The notes under the pieces: generated by a model | Told to the model about the DNA's origin: nothing | The model's input: the letters and a program-made list of their open reading frames with translations, nothing else | The model's database searches: none | Origin: Desmodesmus armatus | Lineage: Eukaryota; Chlorophyta; Chlorophyceae; Sphaeropleales; Scenedesmaceae | Assembly: GCA_007449985.2 (NCBI GenBank) | Contig: VIIQ02000137.1 | Location: 10,001 to 74,000 of the forward strand | Direction of reading: 5' to 3' | DNA: 64,000 bases | Position numbers and translations under genes: made by a program | Part shown: in pieces, positions 45,558 through 55,600 of the stretch | Numbering within the stretch: position 1 is the first letter of the stretch | How the letters are laid out: every line of letters begins with the position of its first letter

Positions 45558-48500
45558 CAGAGAAGCAGGCATCGCACCGCCATACTACGCATCAGCTAGA
45601 TGAAAGTGGCGCATAAGCTTGTGTTGAGCGATGCCGCCTGAGCTTGGAGCGGTTGCATGTGCCAAAGGCGGCAGACACAACAAGCTTCACTCCCCGCTGA
45701 CCAGCATCACAGCCACACTTGAACACAACATCACACCGCCACTACATGTACACGCTAACCAGCTGGTGATTGTCTTCACTGCCATGTCAACCCACGCTGC
45801 GCAGCTTGTGTGTTATGTGTTGGCGCTTCAGGGTTCTGGGTTCAGCAGCATGTGTCTACTGCAGCGTGCTGTCATGTTTTCCCGCCGCACCTGGCTGGCC
45901 TCCCTCCAGACAGTCTGGAGCATATTCATAACACCACCACACTATGTGCCTAGCAGCTGGTCTGTACTACATGCACCAAGAAAGTGTGGTCCGTATTTGC
46001 CGTCATGTTTCCCTGCCGCACCTGGGCCTCCCTCCAGCCGAGCACTGCGGATCTCATGGCCCCTGATGGACACCTGCACCATGCAACAACAACAGCAACA
46101 GGGCAGCCACAGATACTTGTCACCGTCTCTAACAAATACTTGTCAGCGCAGCTCGACAATGATGCATGTGCATATGAATGCAGCCCGGGTCTCTGTCTGC
46201 AGGTAGGTCACGCGAGTTTGGTGAATCAATTCTAACAAGCTATGTCCATATGCCATTGTGGTGCAGTATAACCTGGGGAAGTGCAGGGGCTGGTGACAAA
46301 GTGTGACTCTATGCCAGCCTACCACAACGCTGACAGACAAGCCAACTCACCATGATGCCCACTGGTGCCTCTGTCGCCACTTGCCCCGTGAGTCCCACAG
46401 CTGCACACCTCTCCCCCCACCACTGGGACGACACTGCCGACCACATGTCCAGCAGCAGCTGGTTCTCCTCTGGGGTCTGGTGCTTCACATTGAAGCGGAC
46501 CTGCAGGAAAACATGGCAGGGGTTGATGACTGCTTTGTGACTTTTCCCAAGGTCCCTGACTTTCCCTCAATTGTTCAAAGGCGCCAGTCACAGCAGCACC
46601 CCCCGTCCCCCGCCCCCCCCCCCCCCTCAGAGTTGAAAGTTTGCAGACAATGCCATGTCTTGCGCGCCTTGTAACACAGCAGCAAACCCCACGTTTTTGC
46701 ATCACAGGCCGCTGGTGCTGCACAATAAAGTGCCCGGGCACATGCATGGGGAAAAGGGCAAGCAGTACAGTCATAAACATTTGAAATGTAACAGGGGTGG
46801 CAAAATACCCCCCCCCCAATGTCCACGCACCACGTCCACCCCTGCGTCCAGCAGTGTCTTCATGCCATCGGGTGTCCAGGTGGCGGGACCCAGGGTGGCT
46901 ATGATCTTCAGGGTCCTGTCAGCAGCAGCAGCGGCAGCAGCAGCAGCAGCAGCAGCAGCAGTGGGCACAATACCTTAGCAGCCACCACAGCAGCAGCACC
47001 ACCCCGTCTGAAGTGTGCCACAGGTGTCCTGCAGGAGTGGCACCTCCTTATGAGCATCTGGCTGCCTCGTGACCCACAGCGGCTCTTCCGACCACATGTA
47101 CTGTGCTGTACAAATGTGCCCCAATACGCACGCTCCCCCCCCCTCCCCCTGGCAACCCGCAGGGCTTGGGCATGCTCAGTTGTGCACAGCTCTGGGTCGG
47201 TTGGTGAGCCGGGTGAAATGCCCAGCAAACTCAGCAATCCTTGCATACCCAATAAACCTTGCATACTCAACACCCCCCCCTCTCTCACTTGTGTGGCACT
47301 GGTGTGCTGCGTGTGAGCAGCTCCTGTCCTATCTTGACGTTGACCCTGCAGGGTGTGGCGTTGCCCGCATAGGCTGAGGTGTAGTGGGGGGTGCTGCGCT
47401 TCTGAATGAAAGACATAGCACCCAGGCCTGCGACACGCACAACAGTCAAAGGCACATACGTATGGTTTGTGGTTGGGTTGAAGCTGCGCTCCAGTTGCTT
47501 GCCCAATCAGAGCTTGTCGTAAACCAAACGAAAGGGCTGGCATGACACTCTGCTAAAGATGCCTGGTTGTCAGAGGCCAGGAGAAGCAACCAAACACTGC
47601 AGGAAAACCACGTGTACCCTCCCCCCCACCCCGACCCCCTCCGGCAGGTCAGGCACCATGCTCACCCAGGTTCTCTGTCGTCACGATGGGGTCGATGTCT
47701 GCTGAGCCACCGGGCCCAGTCACCTCCAACACCTTCATGCCATCATGCAGCAGACCCTGGACGGCAGTTGAGAGGGCGAGGGGAAGGGGGGCAGAGAGTG
47801 AGAGGGCGAAGTGAGGGAGGAAGCGGACTTTTGTAGGGCGCAGCAGACCCTGGACTGCAGTTGGGAGGGCAGTGGGAGGGGAGGGGAGCAGAGAGATAGA
47901 CTGTCAGGGGTAGGGCGTCATGCCGTCAGCAGACCCTGGACGTGTGGCAAAAGAGAACACCAAAGAAGTAGAGGGGAAGGGCACATGAACATAGGTCGTG
48001 CAAATGGACTGGGGGCTGGCAGGTGTTGGCTGTCACTGGATATATTGCAGTCCACCAGACATGTATGTCAGATGCAACGGACGGCATCATATCACATGTG
48101 AACGCATCAAACGTGCCATGCAAGTCCACTCCATGTCGACCATGTCCAACCCGCCCCACGGCTCGTTTGTTGGGTACACCAAGGCTCTCTCCCACCTGTT
48201 CTTGTGCCATCCTGATGGCAGCAGTCACAGCAGCAGCGGGGTCCTTTGCCAGGGAGTCCACCTGCAGCCAGCACACCCAAAACACTGTGTGGATAAACTT
48301 CACCCACACCATGCATCACGCCTGCTAGGGCCTCTCAGTGCGTTGACGGTTGAATCAACACACTTCCTGCCGTCAACCCTAAAGTGCAACAGAGCATGTT
48401 TGCCCCCCCCCCCCCCCCAAAAAAAAAACAAGACTACACCCAGGTCCAGCACACAGCACAGAATCCAACACATCCCACAACATGACTGTTGCATTCAAGT

Positions 48501-51500
48501 TTGTGACATACACAACTTGACTTCTGGCTGACAGTGCCAGGGGCCTGTCACATACTACGCAGCATATAGGGATGCATGCCTCCTTGGCATGTTCACTCAG
48601 CTAGCAAGCACGACCCACCTTGCACGGGTATGTTGCACCGTTCCCCGTCACCTATGCAAGTCAAGGTCCCAACATTGGGTACTAGCCAGCAAGCCAAGGG
48701 TTATAAGGGTGCCCCTAAGAACTGCCTATCACTTTGACGGTCACCCAATTCCCCAGGTCAGGTATGTCGGCCAGTGAACTCACCCACCAAGCCAACCGCC
48801 TTACACTCACCTTGCACGGGTATGTTGCGTAGTACCCCGCCAGCCCCCTCAGCACTGCATCACAGTCACTCACAACCACCACGGGGCAAGGTGGCCGGTA
48901 CTTGCTCACACGCTGGGCCGCCGTGCCGTCTGCTGACAGCACAACCTGCATGCACACAGGGCAGAGGGGTGGTGCGACAATAGTTGTACAGACAATGTGG
49001 GAAGAACCAGCGACCCAGGCAGCAGGCGTATTGTATTGTGCGTCAGGAGTGAACGAAGTTACAGACCATGCAGAGGAAAGGGCAGAACCTGACGATGATC
49101 ATGGAGTGAGGGAACACACGCGATTGAAAGGGATGTTGAGGCAAAGATAAGTGGTTGGGTTGATCCAGCCCAACACTGTTGACCCAAAACCAGCATAATG
49201 CAAGCAAGCACCAGTCATGGCAGGTTGCCTTCTGGAACCATCATGAATGTTGCTTGCTTGCATTATGCTGTTTTGGTTGCAGTGCAGACCGTGTTGGGGA
49301 GGTCAAAACTGCGGCTGGCAACAGACTTCAGCTAACGATGGCCACCCCCCCCCCCACCCCCCCACCCCACACACACAGCACCAGAAAGTCCCCCTCCCCC
49401 TCTTAGCACACCCACTCACCACCAGGCAACCCTCCCCCAGCTCAATGACGCCGTCGCCGTCCTTGTCTGTGCAGAAGCCCAGCGCCTGCTGACACACACC
49501 CGCACACACTGACTCCGCAGGAGAGACTGGCTCCAGCCCCGCATTGTTGCTCCTGCACACCAGCACACATTACAAAGCATCATACTGGATGTACGGCACA
49601 AGTGTGTACATTGCACACACAGACTCCGCAGGAGTGATGGGCGTGGTGGTGGTGGGGTGGGGGTGGGGGTGGGGGTGGGCGATGTTAGCAAGTCGGGGTT
49701 GGGCGGAAGTCAAGACGGGCTTGGGCGGAGGTGAGGAGGGGGGGGGGGCGGACAGGGGTTGGTGATGGTGGGGTCGACGCATCCCCTGCCTGTTGCAAGC
49801 ATACCTGATGACGTGGTACTGTTCCTGGTAGTCCACTGCCAGCTCAGCATTGGCCACAATGGCTGCCATGGTCTTCACCACCAGGGCAGGGTGCTTGCCG
49901 TTGGCAGTCTCACCACTCAACATCACAGCACCTGCGGAAGCAGGGAGGGAGAGGGAGGGAGATGAATGCAGGGTACTGTCACTCTGGCAACACGTGAGGA
50001 TTGTTGGTGTGCGGTACAGTACAGTGTATGGCTGCAGCCAATGACCATTCTGGGTGTGCAGGGCTGCACCAACATGCACAAAACCTGCTAGTGCACAAAC
50101 TCCATAGGGCTGCACGACACCCCTCCCACACACACACACACACACACACACACGGCATGACCACCAGCCACACCATACCACATCTACATGCAGGCATGCT
50201 GTGTCGTCAGCGCTGTGCTGATGAAAGGCATCAGACCCCCGTTCACCCCCCTCCCCCCCCCGGGATGCGCGCACGCATACAAGTCCCCCAGCCCCTCCTC
50301 CCCAAAACTTCACAGTCCAACACACCTGTGCCGTCAAACACCGCGTTGGCTACGTCTGTCATCTCTGCGCGTGAGGGCACTGGGTTGTCGATCATGCTCT
50401 CCATCATCTGGGTGGCACAGATCACGAGCTTGCCAGCAACCTGGAGACCAGGTGCGCGGGGGGGGGGGGGGGGGGGGCACCATACGCCAGCAGCAGCAGC
50501 AGCAGCAGTTGTCAGTGACGTGGGGGCCTTGGACAGTTCTGCACAGATCCAGCTACGTTCACACCCAGTAGTACAACAAATGCACATGTTTCACAACAAC
50601 CAGCACAAACCCATGCCCCAACCATGAGCTTAGTTTTTGCGTTACACCTTGGGTCCCAGTCAGGTTGAGCCGAAGCTGAGGCTTCAGCATATCTCTCATC
50701 ACAAGCACAAAACCCTACACCTTGAAATGCCACCCCCCCCCTTCACCTGGTTCCTGTTCCTCCGAACGTTTGTCCCCCTGACACCCCCCCCCCGGGGACA
50801 CGCCCCGTTCGGGTTGTTTGCGCCCCGACGCCTGTTTCTCACCTGGCACCTGTTGATCATCATCTTCTGAGCAAGAGCAACCTTCTCAGGGGAATCTCCT
50901 GCAGACACACAACAGCAAAGCAGCAGCTACTGTATTAAGAGGACATAGGACTCATCGGAACACCCTGCGTCTGACTTGGTGGAACATTGACACTGTGTGT
51001 GTGTGTGTTTTTTTTTGGGGGGGGGGGGGGGATTGCCCAATGGGCAGAGTACCCTCCCCTGGCAATGGCGCGATTTGAAATCCGTGACAGAGCCCCCTCC
51101 TCCTCTCAATGTATTTTCCTACGTTACATTTGGTGGACAGACACTGAGCTTTAAAAGCAGAAAAGCTGCAGGCTGTCGGACAAAGCAAGCATATTTTCCA
51201 GAGATGCACTGACAGCGTTCTCACCCCCCACCCTTGATTGCTTACCATTGCCAGGTCTCCTCGTGCCACCATGATGCCGTCAGCCACAGCCAGTATGTCA
51301 TCAAAGTTTATCAGGCCTGCCTGGCTCTCTATCTTGCAGATGATCTTGATCTTGGGCGCACCCGCATCATCCAACACCTGCACATGCAGACCAACGGGCA
51401 CAACATGAACAAAAGTCAAGACCATAGAGTGCATACGCTTTCGCACTTGGCTAACGTGTGGCGCCAGAAGCTTTTCAAAAGACAAGATATGTCTTCAGGG

Positions 51501-52578
51501 TTGAGGGTGTAGGGTTGGAAACACATAGCTAGCCAGGAAAATCAAGCGCAATGACAAGCCGCGTTACACGCACCTTGCGAATCATCCGCACGTCGTCAGC
51601 GCTCTGCACGAAGCTCGCAAACACGTAGTCCATATCGTGCTTCGCAGCAAAGTTCTGCACATCGTCGATGTCCTTGGGCCCCAGCACAGGCAGGTCCGAC
51701 ACCACACCCGGCAGGTTGCAGTTCTTGCGTTGGCCCAGCTTGTGGCTGTTGAGGCACACTGCCAGCAACCGGGTGTCGTCCAAAACCTCAGTGACCTGGG
51801 GGAAGGGGGGGGGGGGGGGTTGTTTGAATACAGATGTGAAATAAATATTATGAGATAAACAAATGTTTGACTTTCAGTGCACGTGTTTTATACACGAAGT
51901 GAGGCTGGCGAGCGGGGGGGGGGGGGGACTTTGGCCGTTGGCTGGCCCAGCTTGTGACTGTTGACACACGGCCAGCAGACGAGTGTCGTCCAAAACCTCG
52001 GTGACCTGGAAGAGGGGGGGGGGACATGGGGGCAAGGGAAGATGCGTGAAGACACCACCGGGGGGGGGGGACGTGGGTCATGGGGATGGTAATGATACGG
52101 GGGGGGGGGGGGGAGCGGAGGACACATGGTTCACTTTCAGGGCATGTGTTGTACAATGGAGGCCGGGGCCCAAACTGAAGTCGAGGCACACGGAAGACCC
52201 GGGGGGGGGGGGGGGGGCTACTTTGACTGTTGTCTGGCCCCGGTTGATGTTGTTGAGGCATATTCCAGTTGCCAGTAGCCGGTTGCAGCCACAACCCCAC
52301 AGGTTTGAGGGTAAAACGCCCCACTCACCCGGTGCGACCCAACCCCCTGATACAAATAGCGCACAGCTGTGCGCATGAATGAGCTGGACGGTCGCACCTA
52401 GAGCCATCCGAGGAACGTCAGCTGTGCACATACCAGACACCCGCGCGCCTATTATGGCATACCGAGGACCATCACTCATTTCCCCCTTCCTCACCCACTT
52501 CCCCCTCACTAACCCACCCTCCCTCTGTGTGGCCCAGCTGCCCCTTGTTCCTGGAAAAACCCCCCTGCGTGCACGCTA

Positions 52579-52627
<49 letters not shown>

Positions 52628-55600
52628 GCCGCTGCTGCCGCTGCTGCTGCTGCTGCTGCTGCTGCCGCTGCTGCCGCTGCTGCTGCCGCTGCTGCCGCTG
52701 CTGCCGCTGCTGCTGCCGCTGCTGCTGCCGCTCAGGCTGCTTGTGGTTGCTACTACTGCTGCTGCTGCTGCTGCTGCTGTGGGAGCGAGCAGCAGCAGTC
52801 TGAGGGTCAGGCCCTGCACTCACCTTGAGTGTGATGGTTCCATCTGACAGCAGGATGGTGTTGCCAGGTTTCACATAGAGGCACAGCTTGTCGTAGCTGA
52901 GCCCTATCACTGCACGCCCTGTTGCCTCATCCAGGTATCCCTCCCACTCGGTGTAGGACGCACCGACGGCATGAACGATCACCTCCTGGCCTGTAGGGCG
53001 TGGGGGGGGGGGGGTGCAAGGTCGGGAGAAGGGGGGAACAGTGTCAGAGGTTGGAGTGGGTCGCATGCATGTGGGGTGAAAAGGGTCAAGGGGCCCGCTA
53101 CACATGCACAACGGAGTGCTTCAGCAGGGATATCATCACCAAGGAATGATGAGTTGGCCTCGTGCCACTCTGCAGACACAAACGGCCCCATAACGGTCAC
53201 AACACCTTCTTCAAACTGCCTAAATCAGCGCAAGAATCTTGGTGTTGCTCAGGCTGACTACCCACCTTCTTTGAGCATGAGGTCCTTGCCCCCCTTGAGC
53301 ATGGCTGTGCGTATCTCAGGGCCCTTGGTGTCCAACGCAAAGGCAATATGGGCGCCCTTGGAGGCAGCTACCTGAAGAAGCGGTGCGGGAAGGAGGGGGG
53401 GGGGTGCGCGCGGGGGGGGGGGGGGTGGGGGGTGAGTTGCTGGTTTGGTGGTGAGGCTCGTGACACAACCCGTTTTGTTTGGCTACGCTACATTTTGCAT
53501 AATTTGCCCCAGCACGTACATTCCCCACACCTGCACAATCCACACATATGGCAAGTGGATTGCAGAAGCAGGATGGTGGTGTCCAATGCAAAGGCAACAT
53601 GTGCACCCTTGGAGGCAGCAACCTAAGGGGGAAGTGTGCGGCAAGTTGGGGGAGGTGGTGTAAGATGAGTAGCTGCTGCTGCAGAAATTGGTGGAGGCAG
53701 GGGCTTAGGGTTTAGGGTTGGGGTTTAGATGTAACGGAGTTGCTGATTGGTGGTGAAGTTAGTGACAAGACCTCTGGATGGCTTGCACTAGGCTAAATAT
53801 AGAGACTTGTCCCCACAACTGAACCTCCCGCACCTTCATAATCTTGACAGATGGCAAACCGGTTGTAGGAACAGGACGGTGGGAATATGGTGCAAACTGC
53901 GCAATGATGGTCATGCCCTGTTCAGCGCCTCACCCCGCAGACGCCTGCACAGGACCTGCTGAACTCCTAGGAACACACCCAAGCCCTCCCACCTACCTTG
54001 CGCACGCGCTCCAGCACCTCTCCATGTCCCGCGTGGTCTCCGTGACTGAAGTTGAATCGTGCCACATTCATGCCGGCATCAAACAGTGAACCCAGTGTGT
54101 CCTCGTCCCAACAGGCGGGGCCCATGGTGCACACAATCTTGGTCTTGCGCACCATGTCAACATCCTGTAGGGGGGGGGGGGGGAGCAGGGGTTGCGAGTC
54201 AGGAGTGAAGTTGGTGGGATTCCTATGTCGATAAAGCCGGGATAGGCAAGGGGAGAGAGGGAGGATGCTCGTTCATTGTGTCAAGGGGCAGGCGGGGCCC
54301 AAAGTGCACACGATCTTGGTCTTGCGCACCATGTCGACATCCTGGGGCAGGAAAGGGGAAGCGGGGGTGAAGGGTGTGTGCAGGTGAGTGTGCAAAAGGG
54401 GGGGGGGGGCAGTGGATGAGGAGGTGTGCCTGCATCGCAATTTTCTGAGGAGAACAGAGGAAGAGCACTTGTTTTCCCAAGCAGGCAGTCCAAAGGTGCT
54501 AGAGGGGTCCCTGCTGCTGCACTGATGCTGGTTCACTTGCACATACCCCCCTCCCCCCCCCCCCCCCCCCCCCGCACAAGGTAATTACGCCCCTTACCCA
54601 ACCTACCCGCTCCTCCGTTCCCCAGTTCCCCAGCCCCCAAGAGCACACACGCCGCGACCTTGTGACTGGTCAAACAGCACGGGAGAGGGAGGAGGGCATG
54701 CATCAGGAGAGACTTCCTGCTGCATCCCCCCCTCCCCCCTCCCACCCGCACCCCACACACACACCCCATCCTTGCCCCCACCCCCACCCCCACCCGATAA
54801 CCCCCCCGTGGGTCCACCAATGCAACCCCCACCTTGAGAATCATAGCTGCGCTGATGCTGGACGCCTTGCGCAGGAACTGCCCCTTCTTGAAGCGGTCTG
54901 GCAGTATGGAGGGGGGCACATACTCAGGGGTCCAGTCACGACTGGCCTCAATCTTGGCAGCCTGCAGTGCAGCCTCCCTGCAGCAGGAGGGGGGGGCGGG
55001 GGGCAGCAGCAGCAGCAGTGAGGGCAGCAGCAGCAGCAGTCAGAGCAGTGCAGCGCAGGCTTCCTGCAGTTGGGATAGGCAGTAGCAGTGAACCCAGCAA
55101 GCACGCGCGCGCGGGAGGGGGGGGGGGCACATGCAGCGCGTGTGTGGAGAGGGGCGGAGGAGACATACAGCAGGAAGCACAATTGGAGGGATGTTGCAAG
55201 GTCAGGGCAAGGTCGCACGCACATTGTGCGGGGGCGCACGGAGTAGGGACCTGATTGTCCCTTGCCTGCAGCAGTAGCTGATGGCAGATGCACGCACAAG
55301 ATGCCGAAAGAGGGGAGGAGGGGCTGCTGAGAAACAAATCCCCACTTGCGTCAATCACTGCTGGCAGCTCCTCCCATGACAGGCTGCTGCTGTATGGAGC
55401 GCAGGTAGATGAGGAAAAGCAGGCACCTTGCAGAAGACATGCACGTGTTTGTTAGGGGGCGGGGAGTCGACACCTCCCGCTGCCCTTCTTCCTCAAATGC
55501 CTGCAGCTCTTCTGACATAAGCGTCTTGCGCATGCCAGCAGGGGGTGGAGGGCAAGTAAATACACACAGGGAACCAGGGAGGGGGGATTTACGGGACATG

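Larger units (their letters stand above)
40384..46915 (-). other. Pyruvate kinase module 2, predicted catalytically dead
   Basis: Exons: 46915-46831, 46500-46351, 46073-46022, 45475-45338, 44959-44821, 44104-43990, 43593-43435, 43174-43001, 42514 region (42516-42376), 42080-42007, 41746-41584, 41255-41213, 40878-40735, 40476-40384. The fold is traceable from [11 protein letters not shown] to [20 protein letters not shown]. In rabbit M1 numbering, the catalytic or metal residues have changed: Ser77 to Lys (RFNVKH), Asp113/Thr114 to Ser/Ile ([10 protein letters not shown]), Lys270 to Gln and Glu272 to Asp (VAQIDT), Asp296 to Asn (VSRTNLGM), Thr328 to Gly (LIAGQLMEG). Arg73 and Asn75 remain. The frame stays open, so it is a maintained but inactive module, perhaps structural or regulatory. 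Confidence 0.82.
47289..54164 (-). other. Pyruvate kinase module 1 (catalytic residues kept)
   Basis: Exons: 54164-53997, 53371-53266, 52990-52824, 51795-51574, 51377-51246, 50898-50843, 50440-50326, 49931-49805, 49552-49420, 48945-48811, 48261-48196, 47756-47666, 47427-47289. Motifs in order are [70 protein letters not shown] (catalytic Lys and Mg-binding Glu), [10 protein letters not shown] (Mg-binding Asp), [11 protein letters not shown] and [14 protein letters not shown]. The usual DGTD before AVML is DGTG. The C-terminal domain is present but diverged ([15 protein letters not shown]), and includes an acidic insert DKDGDGVIE. Confidence 0.9.

Noticed and set aside
52379..52828. Long plus-strand polyAla ORF
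   Set aside because: It is the complement of a triplet repeat in a pyruvate kinase intron; flanks have no coding sense.
53700..53730. Interstitial telomere repeat (TTTAGGG-like)
   Set aside because: Only two or three imperfect units; too short to distinguish from chance in G-rich intron DNA.
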